In this document: positions 1 through 8,090 of the stretch, piece after piece
Layout: every line of letters starts with the position of its first letter
Numbering within the stretch: position 1 is the stretch's first letter
Assembly: GCA_027577415.1 (NCBI GenBank)
Contig: JANBQS010000588.1
Span: 1 to 15,006 of the forward strand
Direction of reading: 5' to 3'
Origin: Coemansia sp. RSA 922
Taxonomy: Eukaryota > Kickxellomycota > Kickxellomycetes > Kickxellales > Kickxellaceae
DNA: 15,006 bases
The notes under the pieces: generated by a model
The model's database searches: none
The model's input: only the letters and a program-made list of their open reading frames with translations
Told to the model about the DNA's origin: nothing
Program-made: the position numbers and the translations under genes

Positions 1-238
1 AGTGACGCCCACCTTGTCCTTCGGGCTATTATTTCATTGCTTAGACCTTGCGCCAAAATAAATAATAATAAAAAAGGCCGATTGTAAAATAAAAATAAAA
101 AAAAAATCTTCTACTGGCCTATAACCGAGTGTGTTACTTAGTGAGTGTAGCGAGCAATAGCGTATAGAATATATAAGAAATATTAGCGTATGTAGAAGCG
201 AGAACAAGAATTTAACTCTGGAGGTCGACGGGCTAATG

Positions 239-246
239 TTTATATA
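239..246 (-). promoter_or_regulatory. TATA box (TATATAAA), leftward
   Basis: Perfect TATATAAA on the minus strand, about 110 bp downstream of a paired CGGGACAT(T/C)TGG repeat in the direction of transcription. No start codon with a useful frame follows inside the window, so the gene would lie off the left edge. Confidence 0.35.
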
Positions 247-350
247 GCCTTTTTCATGGCCCGTTTCCTTAGACGGAAGTACGCCTTTCCTGCTACCCTT
301 AGTGTCGCTGAGTCGAGCCCCATTATAGATGGGCAATCTCCTATCAGCGA

Positions 351-386
351 CGGGACATTTGGGCGTTGGGAGTCCGGGACATCTGG
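351..386. repeat. Paired 12-bp direct repeat CGGGACAT(T/C)TGG
   Basis: Two copies, 351-362 and 375-386, start to start 24 bp, 11 of 12 bases equal. The setting and spacing suit a binding site for a regulator, but no known factor is recognised. Confidence 0.4.
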
Positions 387-606
387 CAGATCTGTAGTGT
401 CGTTATGTAGGCCATTTGACTGATCATGTGGGCCGGCGCGCTGTCCTACGACGCATGTAACAAGCGCATGTACAGAGAAATGCCCATACTGCTATTCGCG
501 TCCACCAACATTGTCGGACACCAAAGAGTAACATGGATAGATGGAAAATATAATAAACATACATGCCATGTAAAATGGTCTTTTAAAAAATGGGGGGAAC
601 AGAGTA

Positions 607-3074
607 CTAGGTCGTATCTGCTCTGTTGACAGACTGGAACATTTGCAACAACTCAGTAGTAGCCTGCGAGTACGTGGGATGCGTCAGTGGCGTAGATGCT
701 GCGGGTAAAAATGACTGGGGACCGTTAATACCCGGCGTAATACCCATTGCAGTAGCCGCAGCAACAGCAGTGACGTCGCCATGGCCATTAGCAGCAGCAA
801 TCCACGAGCTCCACATATTAGTATCAACCCAATGTGGAGCCTTGGTCCGATCAGCAGGATCCATATACATATTCTGCGAGGCCTGACGCGGCTGGAGAAC
901 AGAGCCAGCCGAAAGAGGAGCTGCCAGGTTAAACATTGGAGGCTGATGGTTAGTAGGCATAGTGGATAGGAAACCCTCCATGGGACTGCCCGGGTTACTG
1001 GCGATAGGCGCGTCGTGTGGGTGGTCGTAGCTCACATGGTGTTTGAGGGCATTCGCGTCGCTGAAGGCCTGAGTGCAGCCGTATGCGGGACACTGGATAA
1101 TACTGTTGTTGTAAAGCGGCGCCTGGTTCTGCAGTTGATTAAGCTGGAGCGATGATACGAATTGACGCTGGTACCTGGGCCCAGCAGAGTTGGGCGCTAT
1201 GGGCTGAGCATCCTGTATGTTCGATGGCTGAGTGTGGAACTGGAACTGAGCGAGATCCGTTGGCTGCGGCGTGTAGAATCGCTGCTGGTGCGGCTGTGGG
1301 AATCCGTCATTCATCGACTGTCTGTTCTGAGTATCACTGGGAAATGGGAGCAAGCCCAATGCCGAAAACCCCTGCGTCCATGGCAACAGCCCCGACGGCT
1401 GGCCACCTGGGGCCTGGTTAGTGGCGGCCGACACTTGTTGCTGAATCTGCTGCTGCCGGTTGCGCTTGGACATCAAGGCGGTGGCTATCTGCGAGTGAGT
1501 GCCGGATTTAGATCCTGCGCTCAAAGTAGCCAGTGAATCTGGCGTTTCTCCGGTTGCCATGGAGGAAGGTTGAATAGTGCTGCTGCTGCTGCCACTGCTG
1601 GGCAAGGTTGCCACCGACGACAGGTCGAACGAGTCGGAACGCTGGCTGCGCGAGTAGTGCGGTCGACCATTCCTCATATCGTCTTCGCCGTCAATCGCAG
1701 CTGACTGGCTGCTTCCATCGCGTGGCACGTAGAAGGGTTCGGCCATCATGCTCTGCATCAACTGCATGTTGAGCGACATGTCCTGCAAGTAATTGGTGGC
1801 CGTAGAAGCATCACCCTCGTGTGCAGTAGAGTGCTGGGCAGTGTTGAGGTTTAGCTGGGCGTCATTTCCCGCTGCGGCTTGGCTCATCGCCTCAAGCATC
1901 ATCGATGCGGCTGCCGCGCCCATCGATTCGTTGGACATGGGGACATTAGAAACACCGAATGGCGTCATAGCATGAGCCTCAGTGCCATTACTCAGACCCA
2001 GGGCAAAATACGAGTTAATGTTGGGTTCGCCCCCGCTGGCGTTAATAAGAGCTGGAGCAGAAAGAAACGGTGCCGCTGTCGCTTGCAAAAACGGCTGGCC
2101 AGGCATGCCCTGGAGCATCAGACGCCGATGCGCCGCCTGCGGTACTGGTCCGCCGTGGGCTGACTGCCTCGCGCCATTAAGAGCCAGTCCCTGTGTGTCG
2201 TAGCCCATGGTGACAGGCGTCGTGATGCCGCTCTCAGGGATAGTCGGCATAGAGGCAAGAATACCAGCCTGTCCTGCGTCCATCGCAGCGCCCAGCACGT
2301 CGTTAATAGTCGGAGTATTCCAAAACGAGCCACTTGGGGAAATCTCCGTCGGCGTACCACGACCCGGCTTCACTCGGTTCGACGGCTTAATCGCTCTGCG
2401 AATCGGTCGTGGATGCTGCGCCGCTACGTGTTGCCGCAACCCGTACTCGCTATTAAACCTCGCCAAACAATCCACCTCAACACACTGCAAGACCGGTGAC
2501 CCCCCAATTCCGACAGTCTGCGAGGGAGAAGTCAACGCAAGCGCGCCACCCATGTCAGATATCGCCCCGTGGATAAGGTCTACGGCATTGCGCTCGGCCA
2601 TGACTACATCCGGTACGTCGTCTGAGACACTCTTTGGGCTGTCGCGCAACAAGTGGTTGTTGGACTTGCGTGACTGGAATATATGGTATTCAAGCCCACT
2701 GACATTTTTGTAGACGTGGTTACACTCTGCCATTGCACAACGGTATGGCTTCAACCCCTTGCTCGTCCCGCCTTCAGACCCATCGCTGTTTTGCGCAGAG
2801 GGATCTGGCTGGAGACCACCCACGTGTCCGACGTTGTTTAGCGAGGGAATCAGGCATGCCACCTGAGGATGGCTAAGCTTGAGATGCGAGTTTAGGCTGG
2901 TCGAGTCGGCAAAAGCTACATTGCAATGCTCGGGCGCCGCCGCGCAGCCATAGAGCTTTAGACCGAGGTGTTTCAAACGCAGACGCTGCTCCTCGGTGGG
3001 CGAAAACAACATCGAGGCCGAGCGCTTAGCGCCTCCTGACATACCTGACCGATGTGACGCAGAGTGCGCTGAAC
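607..3074 (-). other. Exon 2 of the Myb-C2H2 gene: four C2H2 fingers and Q/S-rich region
   Basis: Codes from codon 434 to residue 1255 and ends in TAG at 607-609. Finger ligands in whole-protein numbering: C477, C484, H497, H502 (an unusual six-residue gap between the cysteines); C546, C551, H564, H574 (nine residues between the histidines); C631, C636, H649, H654; and C1095, C1100, H1113, H1118. The second finger, with KPYRC and YKNVSGLEYH, resembles the Sfp1/JAZF1 kind of finger in which the last histidine lies further away. Between fingers 3 and 4 is about 440 residues of low-complexity sequence rich in S, Q, N, M and A, with short glutamine runs (RQQQIQQQ) and a serine run; this is typical of activation or condensate-forming regions. 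A basic MSKRNRQ string could serve as a nuclear localisation signal. Confidence 0.85.
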
Positions 3075-4515
3075 CTATCGAGTCAATAAATAAAGTTAGT
3101 AGTGTAAAACACCACATAAATAGAATATAGAGGAGCATACCCATGTCACATGAACACTGCCGTCAGCAGGCAAAAAGAATGTTCCATAGTGGAATATTTT
3201 TTCCAGTCAGCTTACCTTTTAGTTGAGAAGGGCTGCCAGCCATAGTGTGCTGGTCAGAAGGCATGAACAGAGCGCCCATTGTCTCTTGCGGTGGCGGACT
3301 AGCAAGCATATGATGTGTAGCTGACGACAGTAGCTGCGGAGGCGCATAGCTCCTCATCAGACCCAGCGAGTCCCCCTCATCAGCGATGCCAAATGACGCA
3401 ATAGGACCGGCAGGAGCGTCAACTGGGCCGGCTAACGGCGATGGGTAGATCTCTTGGCTTTGGCGCTGAGCCTTCAGCGACATCTTTTTCTGGCCCTCAT
3501 CGGTCTTTAGATTATCGATAATCTCCTGCTGCTGATGCAGTCTAGAGCGCTGAGCGGTTTTCCTGCGATTGACGGACTCTGTAACAGTAGCCAGGGTTTC
3601 GGTCAAGTCGTCAGGCGTGATGGGACCGGATTTTCGTTCCTTTTGCGAGATAATGCGCTGAATCTTTCGCCACCGGTTTCGACAATGGAGTCCTGGACGG
3701 CCGTGAAAGAATGTGGCGATTTTCTGCCACTGCGTCCCGTATTCCTTGTACTTATCCAAAAGTAGTCGGTCTTCTTCGGGTCTCCATTTACCTCGGTCGA
3801 TTTCGGGGTCAAGCGATTCTCTCCACCGCTTGGCACATTGGTCATCAGTACGACCTGTGATGCCCTCAGCGACGCGCGACCACTGAGCAGGGAACTGCAT
3901 GACACGCTGCCGCAATAAAGCGTCTTCCTCGCTAGTCCACGGGCCCTTGTGCAAAGACGGGTCAAGCGAATGGAACCAGCGCTTACGACAGCTCTTGTTA
4001 GTACGACCCGGTACCAGCATAGCAATGCGGGGCCAAGACTCGGTATTGGGTCCGTAAACGCGCACGCCGACCATCAAGAGACTGTCTTCCTCGCGAGTCC
4101 ATGCGGCGCGCAGTTTGGGAAATGTGGCTTTGGAGCCAGACTCCTCACTATACGAGCACTCTACGTGGCCAATGTAGACGTCGATACCGTGCTCCAGCAT
4201 GTTTTCAGAGTCGAGAACCCGCAGGATTTCTATTGCCTGGTCTTTGGCCACGCGTATCTGCTCTTGCATCGTTGCTCCGCTAAGCGAAATAGTAGCAGCA
4301 CTCGAGTTGGCCAATGCGTCGAGCTGAGATGGCAACTGAGGCCGCTTACTCGCTGGGCGTATCCGAGGTATAGCAGGAGAGTCGCTGTCGGCCTCTTCCA
4401 TATTGGAGTCATGTGCATCTAATGACTTTCGGAGTGTCTTGTTCGGATGTGCGAACTGTCCGGGAAGGTAGTGGTCGTCTTCGTCGGACCCGGTGACCAT
4501 ATTCTGCATCGACAT
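607..4515 (-). CDS. Myb (R1R2R3) - C2H2 zinc-finger transcription factor, two exons
   Basis: Predicted sequence-specific nuclear transcription factor of 1255 residues, coded by join(607..3074, 3216..4515) on the minus strand. The two open frames are usually read as separate genes, but the Myb frame stops at 3163-3165 and the zinc-finger frame opens at 3144. Eighteen bases cannot hold both a eukaryotic terminator and a promoter. A 141-nt intron with consensus sites joins them in frame: the split codon is G (3216) plus GT (3074-3073), a glycine. Order of domains: acidic N-terminus, three Myb repeats (about 136-285), a basic Q-containing stretch (about 315-350), three zinc fingers (477-654), a long Q/S/N/M-rich region likely to be disordered and regulatory, then a fourth zinc finger (1095-1118). 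The start is taken as the ATG at 4515, because the open frame beyond it has only a TTG. The family is clear, but the exact orthologue and target genes are not recognised. If the intron is wrong, the fallback is two adjacent proteins. Confidence 0.72.
3075..3215 (-). other. Spliceosomal intron joining the Myb and zinc-finger exons
   Basis: On the minus strand the intron begins GTAAGC at 3215-3210. It has a perfect CTACTAAC branch site at 3102-3095, with the branch A about 21 nt from the acceptor, and ends GATAG at 3075. It is AT-rich compared with its flanks. Splicing preserves the reading frame (phase 1). The intron holds in-frame stops for the exon 1 frame, and the first 23 residues of the unspliced zinc-finger frame are a hydrophobic string that looks like translated intron. 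A second donor-like GTATGC lies inside at 3140-3135, and a poorer acceptor, GGCAG, near 3158. Confidence 0.8.
3216..4515 (-). other. Exon 1 of the Myb-C2H2 gene: triple Myb repeat
   Basis: Codes residues 1-433 and the first base of codon 434. The three helix-turn-helix repeats are marked by regularly spaced tryptophans: W139, W161, W180 in repeat 1; W193, W212, W231 in repeat 2; W244, W263, W282 in repeat 3. The recognition-helix regions read GRTNKSCRKRW, GRTDDQCAKRW and GRPGLHCRNRWRKI. Three complete repeats in tandem are the layout of animal c-Myb and of several fungal Myb proteins, and bind DNA through repeats 2 and 3. Repeat 1 has a slightly longer first spacing because of the insertion around PNTES. 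Residues 15-50 and the region after 290 are polar and probably disordered. If the intron is retained, translation would end at 3163 and give a 450-residue Myb-only protein. Confidence 0.88.
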
Positions 4516-4828
4516 ATCTACTCTGAACAAAGGGGAAAAAAGAACAGAATGGAAAAATGAGTGTGAGGATATTTTTTGTTTCCAAAATGCAGGAGCGTGA
4601 AAGAAAGAAACACTCCCCCTTTAGGAGCAGGGGATATGAAATGAAATTTTTCAGAGGATAATGATCGGAGAAACGACAAAAAGTGCTCGGCGAGCGTCGG
4701 GGGTGGAGAGCATAGAGGCATCCCACCTGCAGCCACATGTCCATCCCGTCCAAGCGTGAGAAGAACATTAAGGGACAAACATTCAAAAAAGAAAAACTGT
4801 TGCTTAGTCCCAGTGCTCAGAATGTGCC

Positions 4829-4856
4829 ACACGTAGACGCAATTTTACACGTACGT
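4829..4856. promoter_or_regulatory. Paired ACACGTA elements with ACGT cores
   Basis: ACACGTA is found at 4829-4835 and 4847-4853, 18 bp apart; the second lies in the palindrome ACGTACGT (4849-4856). ACGT cores are bound by bZIP factors. They lie about 320 bp upstream of the Myb-C2H2 start. Confidence 0.35.
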
Positions 4857-5608
4857 AAGGGGCGGTGGCGGTAAGGATTTTTACTCGCAAAGAGTTGGAC
4901 ATTGAGCAATGCGTCGATATCCTCCACTGAGAGAGTGGGAGGGAGATGGTGTCCAGGGACATGGAAGGGAAGGGGGGAGGGAGGAATAGACTCAGTAGGC
5001 ATCGGATGTTTGGCAAAAAAGAGGACAATGGACAAACATATTCCACCCCCCCCCCTCGGTCACCAACAAGAGAGGAAAAAAAAAAGTTCATTTGTCGGTA
5101 TTTCGATCTGTACCTTTGGTGGTGGACGCAGGTATCAAGTCATGCAGGCAAACGGCACACAACCCAAGTGTGTCCGATATTTACAAACGTCTTACTATCG
5201 GTATTGATAAACAAGCACCGCAAGTTCGATCAAAGAGAATCCTCGGCTACGCTCAATGACACAGAAAACAAGGATCTAGATACGTGCTACCGCGGTTCTC
5301 GTACCAGCCGATATAATAAATAAAATAAAAAAGGAGAGGCGACGCCAAGCCTTCTGTGTAGTCGGTTTCAAACTGAAGCTGATTCAGTGCAAGTGAATTA
5401 CGAGCGAGCACCAAAAGCACACACAGGCAGTGGCAAGTGTAAATGAAAAAAGTGCGTCTTTGTATAAAGCGAGGGCTATACACAGAAAGAAAAAAGTATA
5501 CAAGAGGAGTGAAAAAAATTAATATAGTAGACAAGAGAGAGAGAAAAAAGAGTAGAAAAAAAAAAGGTCTGGCTAGGAAGTTTACAACTTGTGGACCTAG
5601 TATGAGAG

Positions 5609-5636
5609 GGAGCCAATCGCAGGCCGCGGAGCCAAT
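5609..5636 (+). promoter_or_regulatory. Tandem CCAAT boxes (GGAGCCAAT twice)
   Basis: GGAGCCAAT occurs at 5609-5617 and 5628-5636, 19 bp apart, close to two helical turns, and about 320 bp upstream of the ATG at 5955. CCAAT is the site of the HAP/NF-Y complex in fungi. A TATA-like TTAAAA follows at 5665-5670, so this may be the core promoter of the membrane-protein gene. Confidence 0.5.
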
Positions 5637-5678
5637 GGTGTGGATTGACCCGCCCTTTCTTGCCTTAAAAGCCCTCCT

Positions 5679-5690
5679 GCTCAGCTGAGC
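5679..5690. promoter_or_regulatory. 12-bp palindrome GCTCAGCTGAGC with E-box core
   Basis: Perfect 12-bp inverted repeat around CAGCTG, just after the TTAAAA. Such a site suits a dimeric factor such as a bHLH protein. It could also affect the transcription start, which is expected nearby. Confidence 0.4.
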
Positions 5691-5954
5691 GAAAAAAAAA
5701 GCCAACTCAGGAGGATATCAGGAGTGCAGAAAGGAAGAAGCTTTTTTTTTTTCCCCTTTCGGGCTTTTTGCGCTGTGTGACCCGAGCGCGAACAGAGTCT
5801 GTGCGCCTTCATACCTTTTCTTTCTTTCTTTCAAGTTCTTGCACCTCGCCCACTTTACATACACTTTACATATCTTTATCTTTGACCGCCACCAGTACTC
5901 TCCAGATACCCAGTGCTCCATAGACGCCATTATTTTTCTTTCTAATTATAGACA

Positions 5955-6986
5955 ATGTCAAAGGGCTTCGCGAGCCGAAAGACGAGCCGGCGAGTCGCCG
6001 CACTATCACCAACCAGCAGCGATTTTCCACCACGCGGTGGCTCAACGAGCCCATCAGCCGACAACAATGAAGGTCGGTCTTCTTTCCAGTCAACTCGTTC
6101 TTCAATTTCAAATCCCCTGTCACGTCTCGATTCCCTCCGCACACACACCACTGAATTTTATAGTGCCAGTAGTCAGTTCTCCGCAAACACCAATAATTCT
6201 GCCACGTCGTTTCACACCGCCACCTCCAAAGAATCAACAGCCGGTGCCCTTGAAGCCGGTCTTGCCACACCACCTTTTGAGCCCGTGGCAATGTCACATC
6301 ACACATTAAACAGCAACAGCACAATTTCGCGAAGCACTAATGGCCGTGCCGGACCAGCTGGACCATTTACGCAATTAGCGGATGAAAGCGAGGATGGTGA
6401 TTTTGCCATAGCTATGGCTAGACAATACGTGCTGGACGCCGAGGCTGCTGGTTCAGCGTCGCCGTCACATAGGTCACGTAAGGGCACAGATGCCAGCCGG
6501 ATGCCGACAGACCGTAGTCTGGGCGCGGACGTCGCTACGGCTTCCTCCGAAGATTACCCGCCACAGGTACCGCCGCTCAGACACATGCAAGGCCGTGATG
6601 ACGATAGTACGAGCGAAAGACACCATGAACTGACTCCAGAGCTAACTGGATTCGGCAAAGAGGGGCGGGCGCTGAGTGAGCAGTTGCGCGACGAGGAAGT
6701 CGAAGATGATGCCAACGAGGCACGCCACTTTGTGTCGACACGCATTCGCTATCCGCCACCCAAATACCAAGTGAAGTCCGACTCGTCTATACCTGTGGGC
6801 GCAGTGCTGTTCCTGTTTGGGTTCCTGATACTCCCATTATGGTGGGTCGGTGCCGTGTTCCCGCGCTCCCGCGATGAGGAGGTTGTAAGGGTATGGCGCA
6901 AGTATAACGCCCTAATGACCCTGGTATCTCTGCCCTTGTTGGGCCTGTTCTTGGCCTTGGGCGGCTGGCAGGCTACGCACCATTGA
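5955..6986 (+). CDS. Fungal two-pass membrane protein with PPxY motif (uncharacterised)
   Basis: A 343-residue protein with a good start context (ACAATGTC) and a single exon. Residues 1-255 are rich in S, T, P, N and charged residues and are probably disordered and cytosolic. A short helix-like string (DFAIAMARQYVL, 149-160) stands out from the polar background. Near the membrane is PPPKY (267-271), a PPxY motif of the sort bound by WW domains of Rsp5/Nedd4 ubiquitin ligases. The C-terminus is a hydrophobic hairpin: helix 1 about 280-302 (with LPLWWVG), a basic/acidic loop with FPRSRDEE and WRKYN, and helix 2 about 319-338. No signal peptide is visible, so the N-terminal part should face the cytosol. 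Hairpins with an LPLWWxG motif recall uncharacterised fungal membrane proteins, but this is from memory and I assign no family. An adaptor role for a ubiquitin ligase is inference. Confidence 0.85.
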   Translation: MSKGFASRKTSRRVAALSPTSSDFPPRGGSTSPSADNNEGRSSFQSTRSSISNPLSRLDSLRTHTTEFYSASSQFSANTNNSATSFHTATSKESTAGALEAGLATPPFEPVAMSHHTLNSNSTISRSTNGRAGPAGPFTQLADESEDGDFAIAMARQYVLDAEAAGSASPSHRSRKGTDASRMPTDRSLGADVATASSEDYPPQVPPLRHMQGRDDDSTSERHHELTPELTGFGKEGRALSEQLRDEEVEDDANEARHFVSTRIRYPPPKYQVKSDSSIPVGAVLFLFGFLILPLWWVGAVFPRSRDEEVVRVWRKYNALMTLVSLPLLGLFLALGGWQATHH

Positions 6987-8090
6987 GCCACTAAAGGCGG
7001 AAAAAAAGGAGGCGTTTTTCTCTTCTTTTTTTTTTTGAATAATACACACTCACCCTGATATGTTCCCTGGACCGTTCAGGCACATGTGGTCTTTTCCTTT
7101 TATGGCCACGAGACCTGTTTGGCAACTCAATATCAGACTTTGAAACAATGCGTCAAACAACTGTCGTCGTTCGTTCGTTATTTTTATATTATCAATGGCA
7201 GGATGACGGTCCCAGACCAGTTTCTCGGCCCGCCCTCGCATCCCGGACTCCCCGAGCACATGGGCAATTTTCGAGTGGCTTTTTTTATATTTGGAAAGTG
7301 GAGACCTCGCTGCGCAGTCCTCAGTTTGGGAAAAAAATCACTGTCATCAGCCTCCTTTTTTGTATATTTGTTTTGGGCATGCAAAAAATTGGTTTCCTCC
7401 TCTCCCCCCTCCCACCCGGTCCTGAATTCCATGAGACCTAATTTGGTTCAGACGCATCATTTGTGGATGGCCGATATACGTTTAGGGACCGAGAGGCCCT
7501 CCTGAAGTATAAAGCCGCTGGTGTGACGGAAACTCATCTCTCCTCTTTTTTTTCCGTTTTCTAGTCATATTCTTTTTTTTTTATACGAACATTCTTTTAA
7601 CGTATCTTATGATCTAAGGGGGTTATCACTGTAAACGTTGTCTACTATTATTTCTTGCTATTGCGTCTCGCCGTCATCTCGCTATTCTTTCTACTTTTTT
7701 TTTAACTATTGGTAAGATATCATGATTCCCTTTTTTATGATAAATATTTTTTTGAGGGAGCTTGTTTGCGCCACTCTCCACGTCCCCCGCTTACTGTCCC
7801 CAGTTTTTTTGTTGTTGTTGCTGTTAGGGCAATTAAAGTCTACTGCTCTAATGACTAAAGCGTGCTATTCAAAACTCTTCCTGGCGTGACCAAAAAGGAA
7901 GATCTATAAATGAACAGAACTGATTACAATTTTTTTCTCTTTTCTTACCACGTTTCTCTCTCTATCCCCAACCCCATCAACCTCACACGTTTTCTCCTTT
8001 ACTAAAAGTTATCTTTTTTATTTTATTTATTGCATGTACTAGCCTTTTTTTTATTTATTGACCTTTTTTTCCTTTTTAAGACATAAAACA
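6987..8090. other. Intergenic region between the two plus-strand genes
   Basis: 1.1 kb, T-rich, no credible gene. It should hold the 3' end of the membrane-protein transcript on the left and the promoter of the 183-residue gene on the right. Features seen: TATAAAG at 7508-7514, TATAAA at 7905-7910, a short TTG/CTG triplet run near 7809-7823, and CT-rich tracts from about 7930 to 8000. A 139-codon plus-strand frame at 7086-7505 has no domain-like sequence and I do not accept it as a gene. Confidence 0.6.
7905..7910 (+). promoter_or_regulatory. TATA box for the 183-residue gene
   Basis: TATAAA 181 bp before the ATG at 8091, followed by a CT-rich stretch typical of transcription starts in filamentous fungi. 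A second TATAAAG at 7508 is much further away and may belong to another start. Confidence 0.45.

Larger units (their letters stand above)
1..606. other. Intergenic region with possible leftward promoter
   Basis: No convincing gene. The half next to 607 should contain the 3' untranslated end of the Myb-C2H2 transcript; an AT-rich stretch near 540-570 would suit cleavage. Further left, on the minus strand, is TATATAAA (246-239) inside a small inverted repeat, with GGCTA at 231-235 and TAGCC at 245-249. Upstream of it lies an imperfect 12-bp direct repeat, CGGGACAT(T/C)TGG, at 351-362 and 375-386. Together these look like a promoter for a minus-strand gene beyond the left edge. A 100-codon minus-strand frame at 34-336 ends in a hydrophobic string made by T/A-rich DNA and is not credible. 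Confidence 0.35.
4516..5954. other. Divergent promoter region between the Myb-C2H2 and membrane-protein genes
   Basis: 1.4 kb with no credible gene. It contains G/A-rich and CT-rich tracts, a C10 run at 5046-5055, and (CTTT)n repeats near 5817-5833. It also holds the elements listed separately: paired ACACGTA on the side of the minus-strand gene, and paired CCAAT boxes with a 12-bp palindrome on the side of the plus-strand gene. Frames crossing the A-rich parts (for example the minus strand at 5253-5705) translate to phenylalanine/leucine-rich strings and are by-products of composition. The minus-strand leader has an upstream ATG at 4768 whose frame overlaps the Myb start. Confidence 0.6.

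Noticed and set aside
34..336. A 100-codon minus-strand frame
   Set aside because: Half is a hydrophobic string from A/T-rich DNA and the frame crosses a TATA box. A remnant of a mobile element was considered but nothing recognisable was found.
3042..3144. Separate start for a zinc-finger gene at 3144 or 3042
   Set aside because: The first 23 residues from 3144 are translated intron, and there is no room for a promoter. The ATG at 3042 could at best serve an internal transcript.
5253..5705. A 150-codon minus-strand frame with many hydrophobic residues, as if a membrane protein
   Set aside because: The hydrophobic string arises from long A-rich tracts on the plus strand. It sits among promoter elements and has no recognisable motif.
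7086..7505. A 139-codon plus-strand frame in the spacer between the two plus-strand genes
   Set aside because: No domain, odd composition, T-rich tracts translated as F/S, and a poor start context.
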